From Candidatus Mycolicibacterium alkanivorans (GTDB lineage Bacteria > Actinomycetota > Actinomycetes > Mycobacteriales > Mycobacteriaceae): a stretch of 64,000 nucleotides of DNA. Positions 1 through 11,702 of the stretch are shown here, in pieces. A model generated the notes under the pieces. That model did not search any database and was not told the origin of the DNA. It was given only the letters and a program-made list of their open reading frames with translations. Every line of letters starts with the position of its first letter. Positions within the stretch are counted from its first letter, which is position 1. The stretch covers positions 248,001 through 312,000 of the forward strand of contig NZ_JAIVFL010000001.1 of assembly GCF_022760805.1 (NCBI RefSeq), given 5' to 3'. Both the position numbers and the translations under genes were made by a program.

Positions 1-562
1 CAAACAGACCCTCACCAGCACGACGGCATCCGAGCACAGCTTGCTCGTTCATCACGTCTCGAGTAAGTGCCGCCGCCGGACAACTCGCAACCACTTCGAG
101 TGAAGTCCGCAGATCGAGAGTGGTCATCACCCCACAGGAGGGTGACGCGCCGATCCCGACTATGCCATCGACCGCGATCCCTGAGCGTTGATAATCGGCC
201 ACCTCACGCGCAACCTGGCGGGCGAGGCGCTTGTAGACGGCCTTGGTCCACCAGATGAAGGCAGTGAGCAGAACACCCCGCAGCGGATACAGCGGACCGC
301 CTTTCGAGTCGTAGAGCCACAGACTGCGACGTTTGAGCACGCCGCCCCATGCGAGCCGTTCCGGGCAGGGCAGCTGATGTATGCCGTATCCCGCTGCAGC
401 CAGTTCTTCGACAGCCTCGACCACTGCACCTGATCGCGTCGCTCCGCCCGCATAGCGGGTGTTCTCGTTGAGGAGGCAGTGCGATACGAGGACGACGCGG
501 CGACCGCGTTCATCCCGCAGATTGTCGAGCAGCACTCGGGCTGCGTCGGGACCGTTGGCCAT
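1..562 (-). CDS. TudS-related putative [4Fe-4S] desulfidase (3' end outside window)
   Basis: At least 187 codons are visible and the frame stays open to the left edge. The sequence has three spaced cysteines: Cys29 in SHCLLNENTRY, Cys66 in QLPCPE and Cys143 in ASPSCGV. This is the layout of the DUF523/TudS (thiouracil desulfurase) superfamily, where three cysteines hold a catalytic [4Fe-4S] cluster, and it most resembles the TudS-related branch with an SHCxLN opening. The likely role is removing sulfur from a small thiolated substrate; the substrate is unknown. The ATG start overlaps the stop of the upstream small membrane protein (TGATG), so the two are probably co-translated. The family call is good and the reaction is inferred. 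Confidence 0.72.
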   Translation of the reverse strand, partial: MANGPDAARVLLDNLRDERGRRVVLVSHCLLNENTRYAGGATRSGAVVEAVEELAAAGYGIHQLPCPERLAWGGVLKRRSLWLYDSKGGPLYPLRGVLLTAFIWWTKAVYKRLARQVAREVADYQRSGIAVDGIVGIGASPSCGVMTTLDLRTSLEVVASCPAAALTRDVMNEQAVLGCRRAGEGLF

Positions 563-813
563 CAATCGGCGGCTTCCGACCGGGCTTCCAGCGCGGCTGC
601 CGCTGATCGAGCGCCCCACCCGATACGCCCCAATGCCAGAGCCAATGCCGTGTAGATCGCCGCCTCTGTCCACATGAAGCCGATCCCCCACCGTCTTCCC
701 AGGAAGACGGGCTCATTGATGACGCCGCGCGATGTCGCCACCGCATACGCAGCATGCGCGTAGGCGAGCGCGGCGAACGACCCGGAGAAGAACTTGCACG
801 CTTCACGGTTCAT
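562..813 (-). CDS. Small hypothetical membrane protein
   Basis: This encodes 83 residues with two hydrophobic stretches (about 8-28 and 46-66) and a basic RRW between them, so a two-pass membrane protein is likely. No family was recognised. Its stop overlaps the start of the downstream TudS-related gene by one base (TGATG), which points to a two-gene operon. Possible jobs, such as anchoring or supplying the partner enzyme, are speculation. Confidence 0.5.
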   Translation of the reverse strand: MNREACKFFSGSFAALAYAHAAYAVATSRGVINEPVFLGRRWGIGFMWTEAAIYTALALALGRIGWGARSAAAALEARSEAAD

Positions 814-838
814 GTCAGTTCGCTTCCTCTAGCCGGCG

Positions 839-985
839 CTACTCGGCGACCGGATGCAGCCGTTCGCGGATCAGTGGGAACTCGGGCTCACCTCCCCGCG
901 CGGCGCGATTGACCGAAACGTAACTCAGCCCCGGTGGCTCATGCCAGGGTCGAAGGTCATCGCCGATCGGACCGCGCCCGGACGG
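839..985 (-). other. Open-frame remnant downstream of the MFS gene
   Basis: Immediately after the MFS stop and in the same frame, about 48 codons stay open with GC-rich third positions. They end in a stretch reading GGEPEFPLIRERLHPVAE before a TAG. No start codon is visible, so it looks like the C-terminal remnant of a lost gene rather than an expressed protein. Nothing else is evident between the small membrane protein and the exporter. Confidence 0.25.
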
Positions 986-2734
986 CTATGCCGCGTCGGG
1001 GTTCTCGATGCGCTCGACGATCTCGGCCGCGTAGCGGCCCGGGTTGAACCACGAGGCGATGGCTCCGATCACCATCATCAGCGCGGCTGCGCCGAACACC
1101 ACCACCAGACCGGAGTGGAACGGCTCGGTGATGAGGTTGGGGAAGAACGTCTTTCCGGTCAGCACTTCGACGTTGACTCCCGGCTGGTGCAGCGCATTGT
1201 GCGGTGCCAGCAGTTCGGCGATCGGGTTGTAGCCGAGGAACGCCGCGAACAGGCTGCCGACCGGAGGCAGGTTGGCCACCTCGGTGGCCACCGAGGCCGA
1301 CACTCCCTGTTCCTGCAATCCGCGGCTCATCGCGTCAGGCAGTGTGGCGGCCAATCCGACGATCATGAGCGAGAAGAAGATTCCGATCGACAACGACGAG
1401 CCCGCGTTGAAGAAGGTGGCCCGAACTCCGGAGGCCGCACCACGCTGCGATACCGGGACGCTGGACATGATGGCTGCGGTATTCGGTGCGGTGAAGATGC
1501 CACCACCGAGGCCGTTGAGGAACACCAGCAGCGCGAACACCCAATAGTTGAAGTTGACCGGGATCATCAGCAGCGCCACGAACGTCAGTGCCATCAGCAC
1601 CATCCCGCCGACGGTGAACGGGCGCGCGCCGAGGCGGTCGGCCAGCGAGCCGGCGATGGGTGCAGCCGCCAGGAATCCGAACGTGGCCGGCAGCAGGTAG
1701 ATACCGGCCCACAGCGGGGTGGACTCGAAGCTGTAGCCGTGCAAGGGAAGCCAGATGCCCTGCAGCCAGATGATGAGCATGAACTGCAGCCCGCCGCGGC
1801 CCACCGAGGACATCAACCCGGCCAGGTTGCCCATGCCGAACGCCGCCGAACGGAACAACCGGATGTCGACCATCGGCTGCGCCACCCGAAGTTCGACGAC
1901 GCAGAACACCACCAGCAGGGCCAGACCGGCGACGATGGCGCCGAGCACCTTGGGGTTGGACCATCCGGTGGTGGAGTCGCCGTGGGGCTGGATGCCGTAC
2001 GTGATGCCGATCAGCAGCACGGTCAGGCCCACACCGAAGGTCAGCGTGCCCGCCCAGTCCATCCGGCCCGGGTTGCGCACGCCCAGTTCCTTCAGCGAGC
2101 GCACACTCCAGATCGTGCCGATGATGCCGATTGGTACACCGACCCAGAAGATGGCCTGCCAGTGGATCTCGGAGAGCACCCCGCCGATCAGCAGGCCCAG
2201 GAACGAGCCGGCGACGGCGGCGACCATGTTGACCCCTAGAGCCATGCCGCGCTGGTTGGCCGGGAACGCGTCGGTCAGGATGGCCGAGGACGACGACATC
2301 AGCATCGCCCCGCCGATGCCCTGGATCACCCGCCAGGCGATCAGCCAGATTGCGCCGCCGTCGAGTTGGAACGGGTCGAACGACAGCGCGACGGCGGCGA
2401 GGGTGAACACGACGAAGCCGACGTTGTACATCTTCACGCGGCCGAACATGTCGCCGAGCCGGCCGAACGGAACGACCAGCACCGCGGTGACGACGAGATA
2501 GCCCATCAGCATCCACAGCAGATAGCTGACGTTTCCTTGTGCCAGCGGGTTCAGGCCGATCCCACGGAAGATCGCGGGCAGGGAGATCAGGACGATCGAG
2601 GCGTTGATCGAGGCCAGCAGGATGCCCAGCGTGGTGTTGGACAGGACCACCCACTTGTAGTGCGGATGGTCGTGGTCCATCCGCCGCCGGCGGCGGTCGG
2701 TTTCGGCCTGGTCGATGTCGATCTCGGTGGTCAC
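986..2734 (-). CDS. MFS exporter, DHA2 (14-TM) type
   Basis: This is a polytopic membrane protein of about 582 residues with 12-14 hydrophobic segments. It has the MFS loop motif GRLGDMFGRVKMY between helices 2 and 3 and a GIGGAML stretch typical of helix 5 in proton-drug antiporters. Size and N-terminal layout fit the DHA2/EmrB-QacA branch. The likely role is proton-driven efflux of a small molecule; the substrate is unknown. The GTG at 2734 (TTEIDID) is preferred because the alternative TTG at 2758 overlaps an upstream direct repeat. It is divergent from thiC. Confidence 0.8.
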   Translation of the reverse strand: MTTEIDIDQAETDRRRRRMDHDHPHYKWVVLSNTTLGILLASINASIVLISLPAIFRGIGLNPLAQGNVSYLLWMLMGYLVVTAVLVVPFGRLGDMFGRVKMYNVGFVVFTLAAVALSFDPFQLDGGAIWLIAWRVIQGIGGAMLMSSSSAILTDAFPANQRGMALGVNMVAAVAGSFLGLLIGGVLSEIHWQAIFWVGVPIGIIGTIWSVRSLKELGVRNPGRMDWAGTLTFGVGLTVLLIGITYGIQPHGDSTTGWSNPKVLGAIVAGLALLVVFCVVELRVAQPMVDIRLFRSAAFGMGNLAGLMSSVGRGGLQFMLIIWLQGIWLPLHGYSFESTPLWAGIYLLPATFGFLAAAPIAGSLADRLGARPFTVGGMVLMALTFVALLMIPVNFNYWVFALLVFLNGLGGGIFTAPNTAAIMSSVPVSQRGAASGVRATFFNAGSSLSIGIFFSLMIVGLAATLPDAMSRGLQEQGVSASVATEVANLPPVGSLFAAFLGYNPIAELLAPHNALHQPGVNVEVLTGKTFFPNLITEPFHSGLVVVFGAAALMMVIGAIASWFNPGRYAAEIVERIENPDAA

Positions 2735-2751
2735 GGGCGCATCTCGTTTCG

Positions 2752-2774
2752 TGTGCAATCAACTGTGCAATCAA
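2752..2774. repeat. Tandem 11-bp direct repeat upstream of the MFS gene
   Basis: TGTGCAATCAA occurs twice, at 2752-2762 and 2764-2774, with a 12-bp period. It lies just upstream of the preferred exporter start and is AT-rich for its surroundings. It could be a regulator site for the exporter; no binding protein is indicated. Confidence 0.4.
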
Positions 2775-2892
2775 TTTGGAAGCGGCATCGGGTACCGAAC
2801 AGCGCAATAACGCATATGTTAGCTATACAAATCATCTCAGGCCAATCGATATTCCCTCAGCCACTGCTAGCGTGGGGACCGGACAACCAACC

Positions 2893-2982
2893 ACACGGGA
2901 GCGCGTACCTGAGTGCGCTGAGAGGACGGCTGGAGCCGTCGACCGTACGAACCTGACCGGGTAATGCCGGCGTAGGGAGTGA
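2893..2982 (+). promoter_or_regulatory. TPP riboswitch (THI element) of thiC
   Basis: The stretch carries the conserved THI-box landmarks in order: GGGAGC near 2898, CTGAGAGG at 2918-2925, then ACCTGACCGGGTAATGCCGG from 2951, and GTAGGGAG just before the thiC ATG at 2986. This is the thiamine-pyrophosphate aptamer. Because its 3' arm overlaps the ribosome-binding region, translational control of thiC is likely. Confidence 0.95.
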
Positions 2983-5411
<2,429 letters not shown>

Positions 5412-5428
5412 CCGCAGGCGGATCACGC

Positions 5429-6052
5429 ATGAGCATGAGCCTCGACGACATCGCCGGTGTCGCGCACGAGCCGGCGGGCACCCCGGCAGGGGTGGTGATG
5501 CTCACCCACGGCGCCGGGGGAAGCCGGGACTCCCCGCTGCTGATCCGGATCTGTGACGAATGGGCGCGGCGCGGGTGGCTGGCCGTGCGCTACAACCTGC
5601 CTTACCGCCGCCGTCGCCCCAAGGGGCCGCCGTCGGGCTCGGCCGCCGGTGATCGTGCGGGCATCCTCGAAGCGATCACGCTGGCCCGGAGCCTGACCGA
5701 CCGACCCGTGATCGCCGGCGGGCATTCCTACGGCGGCCGGCAGACCTCGATGGTCGTCGCGGAGAACCCGGGCCTGGTGGCCGTGCTGACCTTGTTCTCG
5801 TATCCGTTGCATCCGCCGGGCAAGCCCACGCGGCTGCGCGCCGAGCACTTTGCGGCGATCACGGCACCGACGGTGTTCACCCAGGGCACCGCGGACCCGT
5901 TCGGCACGATCGACGAGCTGCGCTCAGCGGTGGGCGAGATTCCCGCTCCGGTGGAGATCGTGGAGGTCACCGGAGCGCGCCACGACCTCGGCTCCAAGAC
6001 GCTCGATGTGCCGGTGATCGCCGTGGACGCCGCTTTGGCCGCGTTGCCCTAG
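5429..6052 (+). CDS. Alpha/beta-hydrolase family protein (Rv0421c-like)
   Basis: The 207-residue protein has the dienelactone-hydrolase-like alpha/beta fold pattern: an oxyanion region THGAGGSRD near the N-terminus, the nucleophile elbow GGHSYGGRQ (Ser) and a C-terminal GARHDLG with the likely catalytic His. It resembles the KANL3/Tex30-type hydrolases. It follows thiD by 17 bp on the same strand and may be co-transcribed, but no thiamine step needs such an enzyme. ATG 5429 is preferred, with a second ATG at 5435. The substrate is unknown. Confidence 0.8.
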   Translation: MSMSLDDIAGVAHEPAGTPAGVVMLTHGAGGSRDSPLLIRICDEWARRGWLAVRYNLPYRRRRPKGPPSGSAAGDRAGILEAITLARSLTDRPVIAGGHSYGGRQTSMVVAENPGLVAVLTLFSYPLHPPGKPTRLRAEHFAAITAPTVFTQGTADPFGTIDELRSAVGEIPAPVEIVEVTGARHDLGSKTLDVPVIAVDAALAALP

Positions 6053-6068
6053 CCTGATTGCGGCGTCG

Positions 6069-6120
6069 AGTGTGCATCAGGGGCGGGATTTCGCGGTTTT
6101 CCCACCCCTCAGCGCACACT
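6069..6120 (+). terminator. Hairpin terminator after the hydrolase
   Basis: AGTGTGC (6069-6075) pairs with GCACACT (6114-6120), and inside it AGGGGCGGGA pairs with TCCCACCCCT apart from one mismatch. It lies just after the hydrolase stop and ends the thiC operon. There is no U-tract, as is usual in mycobacteria. Confidence 0.6.
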
Positions 6121-6127
6121 GAAACGC

Positions 6128-6350
6128 CGATGGTAGTGGCCGCCGAGTACGACTTCCGCAGCACCTGCGGTTCAACTCCGCCGTGGAAGGCGCCCGCTGG
6201 CACGAGGACGCCAGCCTGTGGCGCGTCACGCCGGCCGGGGGCGACACCTTGGCCGCGCGGTACCTGACCACCGCTATCGGGTTCCCGTCCCAGCCGAAGA
6301 CCCCCGAGATCCCGGGCATCGACGATTTCGAGGGCATGCGGATCTCCGCT
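6128..6350 (+). pseudogene. Remnant of a flavin-containing (Baeyer-Villiger-type) monooxygenase
   Basis: The fragment reads AEYDF in one frame, then after a one-base shift HLRFNSAVEGARW, then YLTTAIGFPSQPKTPEIPGI. That is the middle of a BVMO-like enzyme, from the 'yDLrrHirFNt' strand to the 'ATGFlSqPklPdIPGId' motif. Both ends of the enzyme, including the FAD and NADP Rossmann motifs, are missing. It runs in frame into the next permease, so an apparent N-terminal extension of that permease is really this relic. Confidence 0.65.
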
Positions 6351-6395
6351 CCCACCGTCGGTCCGCATTCATGTCGGGGGCCTAACATTCCGCCG

Positions 6396-7601
6396 GTGAA
6401 CCCCCTGCAACGCCGCCTCGGCGTGGGCGACGCCGTGGTCATCGGCCTCGGCTCCATGATCGGCGCGGGAATCTTCGTCGCCCTGGCCCCGGCCGCGGCG
6501 GCCGCGGGCTCGTGGTTGCTGGTGGGGCTGGCCCTGGCCGGAGTCGTCGCCTACTGCAACGCCACCTCCTCTGCGCGACTGGCCGCCCGTTACCCGCAGT
6601 CCGGCGGCACCTACGTCTACGGCCGTGCGCGGCTCGGCGAGTTCTGGGGTTACCTGGCCGGTTGGAGCTTCGTGGTCGGCAAGACCGCCTCGTGTGCGGC
6701 GATGGCGCTGACGGTCGGGTTCTACCTCTGGCCGCAGTATGCGCACGCGGTCGCGGTGGCCGCTGTCGTCGCGCTGACGGCGATCAACTATCGCGGCATC
6801 CAGAAGTCGGCCGTCCTCACCCGCGTCATCGTCGGCGTGGTCCTGGCCGTTCTGGCCGGAGTGGTTGTCGCCGTGGCTGTTTCGGGCGATGCCCAGCTTG
6901 GGCGGCTGACTCTCAGCGGTTCGCCGGCCGGCGTCGTGCAAGCCGCTGGCTTGCTGTTCTTCGCCTTCGCCGGATACGCGCGTATCGCCACCCTGGGTGA
7001 GGAGGTGCGCGATCCGGCGCGGACCATCCCACGCGCCATCCCCATCGCACTGGGGCTCGCCCTGGTGATCTACGCGGTCGTCGCCGTCACCGTTCTGAGC
7101 GTGCTGGGCCCGACCGGGTTGGCGACGGCCCCTGCGCCGTTGGCCGATGCGGTGCGCGCCGCGGGGGCAAGCGGTTTCGAGCCGGTGGTGCGGATCGGCG
7201 CGGCGGTGGCCGCGCTGGGATCGCTGCTCTCCCTGGTTCTCGGGGTGTCGCGGACCACGCTGGCGATGGCCCGCGACCGGCACCTGCCCGCCGGGCTGGC
7301 CGCGGTGCACCCGCGATTCGGTGTGCCGCACCGCGCCGAGGTGGCCGTCGGGGTGGTGGTCGCGGTCGTGGCCGCGGTGGCCGACGTCCGGGGCGTGATC
7401 GGCTTTTCGTCGTTCGCGGTGCTGCTGTACTACGCCATCGCCAACGCCTCGGCCTGGACGCTGGGCCGGCGCGCGATTCCGGCGGCCGGACTGATCGGCT
7501 GTGTGGTCGTGGCGTTCGCGTTGCCACTGCGCTCGGTGCTGACCGGTGTGGCCGTGCTCGCCGCGGGCGCGGCGATCTACTGGGTGCGCCGGTCGCGATA
7601 G
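6396..7601 (+). CDS. APC-family amino acid permease
   Basis: The 401-residue polytopic protein has about 11-12 membrane segments. The helix-1 motif GLGSMIGAGIFVALAP (residues about 16-31) is the substrate-binding signature of the APC amino acid/polyamine/organocation family, and FFAFAGYARIATLGEEV is the usual helix-6 region. Import of an amino acid or amine across the cytoplasmic membrane is likely; the substrate is unknown. The GTG at 6396 is preferred because everything upstream in frame belongs to a decayed monooxygenase. It stands between two pseudogenes. Confidence 0.85.
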   Translation: MNPLQRRLGVGDAVVIGLGSMIGAGIFVALAPAAAAAGSWLLVGLALAGVVAYCNATSSARLAARYPQSGGTYVYGRARLGEFWGYLAGWSFVVGKTASCAAMALTVGFYLWPQYAHAVAVAAVVALTAINYRGIQKSAVLTRVIVGVVLAVLAGVVVAVAVSGDAQLGRLTLSGSPAGVVQAAGLLFFAFAGYARIATLGEEVRDPARTIPRAIPIALGLALVIYAVVAVTVLSVLGPTGLATAPAPLADAVRAAGASGFEPVVRIGAAVAALGSLLSLVLGVSRTTLAMARDRHLPAGLAAVHPRFGVPHRAEVAVGVVVAVVAAVADVRGVIGFSSFAVLLYYAIANASAWTLGRRAIPAAGLIGCVVVAFALPLRSVLTGVAVLAAGAAIYWVRRSR

Positions 7602-7627
7602 CCATGCGCGCCGGGCCGCGATGGTGT

Positions 7628-7976
7628 GCTGACCGGCTTTCCGCCCGCCACCACGCTGCTGTTTCAGGTGTGGGCACACTGCTGTTCCTGGTGGTCACCG
7701 GCAACCGGCTGCCGAGTTATCTCGGGTCGAGCTTCTCGGTGATCGCCCCGTGACCGCGGCGGTGGCCTCCCACGGTGCTGGCAGCGCCTTGGGCGGGCTG
7801 GTGGCGGTCGGCGGGCGGCCACCGCGATCGCGCTGATCGTCGGGATCGCCGACTTCACCTGGCAGGTCGGCACTCTGACGTTCACCGGCATCGCGCTCGG
7901 CTCGATCGCCGCCCTGGTGGTCTACCACGGGATGCGCGCGCTAAGCACACTACGTGCAGCACGGGATTGGACCTGA
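7628..7976 (+). pseudogene. Remnant of a uracil/xanthine permease (NCS2 family)
   Basis: Three pieces can be joined: LTGFPPATTLLF, then after a shift GVGTLLFLVVTGNRLPSYLG with SSFSVIAP, then after another shift VTAAVASHGAGSALGG. An internal deletion follows, then the C-terminus IALIVGIADFTWQVGTLTF and GIALGSIAALVVYH, ending in TGA. These match the NCS2 (UraA/RutG-like) order, but over 250 residues are missing. The 103 bp between this relic and lpqL hold nothing recognisable. Confidence 0.7.
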
Positions 7977-8079
7977 TGCTCAAGCTGCATCTGGCCGACG
8001 TTCACGAGTACATCAGCTGGATCGGGGAACCGCAGGAGCCCGCGGTTACATCGACCGTGCGCAAGTGGCGACGGCCGAC

Positions 8080-9582
8080 TCAGGGTTCGCTGACCACGTG
8101 GCGGGTCCGGTCGTCGCGGATCGGAACCCCGTTACGGCCGGTGATGTCCTGGGCGTAAAAGCCGACGGAGAAGGCGACCCCGCCGCCCTGGATGCCGAGG
8201 CAGGTGCGGTCGATTTGATCGAGTGTGTCGGTGCTCTTGTGGTAGTTCGGGTCGAACGGCGCGTTGGCGGTGCCGCCCCACAGCTTCGGCTGGTCCTCGG
8301 TCTTGTTCTCCTCGGCCCCGGAGAACAGCCCGCCTGCCGGGACACCGGCCTTGGTGAAGGCGTCGTAGTCAGACCGGCCGTCGAAAGACGTGTCCTGGGC
8401 GGTCTTTCCGGCCGACTTCAGGTAGGTGACCAACGTGCGCTCGATCCCGGGCGAGCCCTCGGGAACCCGTGGCGCACTCTGGTTGCGGTCCGGTGCGGTG
8501 GACTGGTCGCCGTCGTAGGTGAAGTAGCCCGGGTTCGGCGAAGCGATCATGTCGAAGTTCAGATACAGCGCAATGTCCTTGAGCTGCTCGACGTTCATCG
8601 ACTCGAGGTACTTCTTGGAGCCGACGGTGCCGAGTTCCTCGGCCCCCCAGAACGCGAACCGGACCGCGTTCTTCACCTGGGGGGTGGGTCCCAGCTGGGC
8701 GGCGGTCTCCAGCACAGCGGCCACACCGGAGCCGTTGTCGTTGATGCCGGGGCCGTCCGGAACGCTGTCGAGGTGGGCGCCGACCACGACGACGTCTTGG
8801 ACCGATCCGGTCTTGGTCTGGGCGATCACGTTGCGGGCGTTGACGGTCTTGGTTTCCGCCTCGACCTTGATCGTGGTCGGGCCCGGCTGTGCCCGCAGCC
8901 GCGCGCCGTCGGCCTTGGTCACGCCCACGGCCGGGATCTTCACGTCGGTGGCCTCGCCGAGGGTGGCGCCCATGTGCTCCTCGTCGACGTTGTCGGCGAC
9001 GATCATGGCGACCCCGCCCAGTTGGGCGACGACGGCCTCCTTGGCCGCGAAGGGACAGCTGCCCCGGTCGACCAGCACCACCGCACCGCGAACCGGCAGA
9101 CCATCGTAGTCGGCCGGGGCGCAACCCGGTGTCTCGTCGGCCGGGGCGGCGACCAGTGGACCGCTGACGCCCTGCGGCGGGGTGCCGAGGCTGAACTCGA
9201 TGGCGCGGGCCTGCACGGGGGCGCCGCCGACGGTCATCTCCGTTTTTCCGGTCCGGAAGATCCTGGTGGTGAACGTGGGAGTCTGCACATCGAAGCCCTT
9301 GGCGCGGAGCACACCCGCGACGAAGTCGATGCTGGCGTCGAAACCGGGCGTGCCGACAGCTCTGGTGCCGTTGTTGGCGTTGGCGATGTCCTGCAGCTTC
9401 TGCAGGTGCGCGACCATAGCCTCGGTGCCGACCTGCTTGCGCAGCCCGTCGGCGAAGGCGGCGGCCGGCTTACCTGCCGCAACCGGCCGGGAGGCGTCCG
9501 CCGACCGACTGCATCCGGCCAGGGCGACGACGGCGGCGGCCACGGCCAGCCAGACGGTCAAGGCCGGGTATCTGCGCTTCAT
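8080..9582 (-). CDS. lpqL: Lipoprotein aminopeptidase LpqL (M28 family)
   Basis: This is an exported lipoprotein of 500 residues. A signal peptide ends in the lipobox LAGC (Cys24). A PA (protease-associated) insert follows in the first half, around RGAVVLVDRGSCPFAAKEA. The M28 zinc peptidase domain shows GAHLDSVPDGPGINDNGSG (His and Asp ligands), FWGAEELG (catalytic Glu-Glu) and a C-terminal HKSTDTLDQI (His ligand). It should cleave N-terminal residues from peptides at the cell envelope. It is next to thiG on the same strand, with a short gap. Confidence 0.92.
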   Translation of the reverse strand: MKRRYPALTVWLAVAAAVVALAGCSRSADASRPVAAGKPAAAFADGLRKQVGTEAMVAHLQKLQDIANANNGTRAVGTPGFDASIDFVAGVLRAKGFDVQTPTFTTRIFRTGKTEMTVGGAPVQARAIEFSLGTPPQGVSGPLVAAPADETPGCAPADYDGLPVRGAVVLVDRGSCPFAAKEAVVAQLGGVAMIVADNVDEEHMGATLGEATDVKIPAVGVTKADGARLRAQPGPTTIKVEAETKTVNARNVIAQTKTGSVQDVVVVGAHLDSVPDGPGINDNGSGVAAVLETAAQLGPTPQVKNAVRFAFWGAEELGTVGSKKYLESMNVEQLKDIALYLNFDMIASPNPGYFTYDGDQSTAPDRNQSAPRVPEGSPGIERTLVTYLKSAGKTAQDTSFDGRSDYDAFTKAGVPAGGLFSGAEENKTEDQPKLWGGTANAPFDPNYHKSTDTLDQIDRTCLGIQGGGVAFSVGFYAQDITGRNGVPIRDDRTRHVVSEP

Positions 9583-9600
9583 CGCGCCCAGGATAGCCGC

Positions 9601-10557
<957 letters not shown>

Positions 10558-10561
<4 letters not shown>

Positions 10562-11568
10562 GCCTGTGCTCCTACCAGAAGTTCCGCGGCGATGCGTTCG
10601 GCCGTCCAGGGCGCCAGCAGGAAACCCGAGCGGCCGAGGCCGGTCGCCACCAGTGTGCGCTCGTCGAGTCGCCCGACGATCGGCATGTTGTCCGGGGTCA
10701 TCGGGCGCAGACCCGCCGCGCACTCGGCGAGTTCGTACTCCCCCAGTGCGGGCATCACCACGCAGGCGTCGTCGAGCAGTTCGCGAACCCCGGTCACCGA
10801 CGGCGCGGTGTCGCGGCCGCGTTCGTACTGGGTGGCGCCGATCACGACGCCGTCGGCGCGGGGCACCAGGTACACCGGGCGCCCGTGCACCCGGGCCCGA
10901 ACCACCCGCTGCGGCACCGGCACGCAGCCGCGCCGCCAGCGCAGTCGCAGCACCTCACCCTTGACCGGCCGCACCTGCAGGCCCGGCCACAGCGAGGGCG
11001 CGTCGATACCGTTGGCGATCACCACCGTCTCCACACCGTAGCGAGCGTCCTCGACGCGCTCGACGGGGCCGGCCCACCGTACATCGAGTTTTTCGCAATC
11101 GTTTTCGAGCGCCTCGACGAGCTTGCGGTTGTCCACCGCCAGTTCGTCGGCGGCCAGAAAGCCGTGCCGAATACCTTGAGCCAGAAGGGGTTCGATGTCC
11201 CGGGCCGCAGTGGTCAGCGATACCGGGTGACCCTGATCGGCCAGCCAGGCGGCCACGGTGCGCAGGTCGGCGACGTCCGCGCGGTCCACCGCGATCACCA
11301 GCGACTCGCGGGCAGTGACCACATCGTCGGGTAGCCCGTCGAGAAAACCGCCGTGCCACAGGCGCAGCGATTCCAGCCCGATCCGCAGCAGCTGCTCCTC
11401 GCCGGGCCAGCCTTCGCTATGCGGGGTGAGCATGCCGCCGGCCACCCACGACGCACCCCGCTGCGCGGCGCGGTGCACCCGCACCGACAGGCCCGCCTGC
11501 GCGGCTCGGCGGGCCACCGCAAGACCGATGACGCCGCCCCCGATGACGGCCAGCGATTGCTCCGACAT
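10558..11568 (-). CDS. thiO: Glycine oxidase ThiO
   Basis: ThiO oxidises glycine to the imine (dehydroglycine) needed by ThiG. This is the aerobic route, in place of ThiH. The 336-residue DAO-family flavoprotein has the FAD dinucleotide motif VIGGGVIGLAVARRAAQAG at the N-terminus and the C-terminal GLGRSGFLLAP. The ATG at 11568 sits 9-10 bases after the riboswitch 3' end. It is the first gene of thiO-thiS-thiG and the genes overlap. Confidence 0.95.
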
Positions 11569-11577
11569 ATCCCTTTC

Positions 11578-11670
11578 GCTTCCCTTCGCCGGCATGACCC
11601 GGATCAGGTGGTGACGGTCTGGAGGGTGTGTCGCCTCCACTCTCAGTCCCCGCTCCCGGGACTCCCGTGC
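11578..11670 (-). promoter_or_regulatory. TPP riboswitch of thiO-thiS-thiG
   Basis: On the minus strand the THI-box elements appear in order: CGGGAG, then GGACTGAGAGTGGAGG, then ACCTGATCCGGGTCATGCCG and GCGAAGGGAAGCG, ending just before the thiO ATG. This is a second TPP aptamer in the window, so pyrimidine and thiazole branches are both TPP-controlled. Confidence 0.94.
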
Positions 11671-11702
11671 CGAACCTCCACGCTAGCCGCTACCGTCGCG
11701 GT

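Noticed and set aside
854..2239. Long plus-strand open frame opposite the MFS exporter
   Set aside because: Antisense to a clear membrane transporter; low-complexity Arg/His/Gln composition typical of GC-rich shadow frames.
7977..8158. Short ATG-led plus frame beginning LKLHLADVHEYISWIGE
   Set aside because: Overlaps the 3' end of lpqL, too short and without homology that could be recognised.
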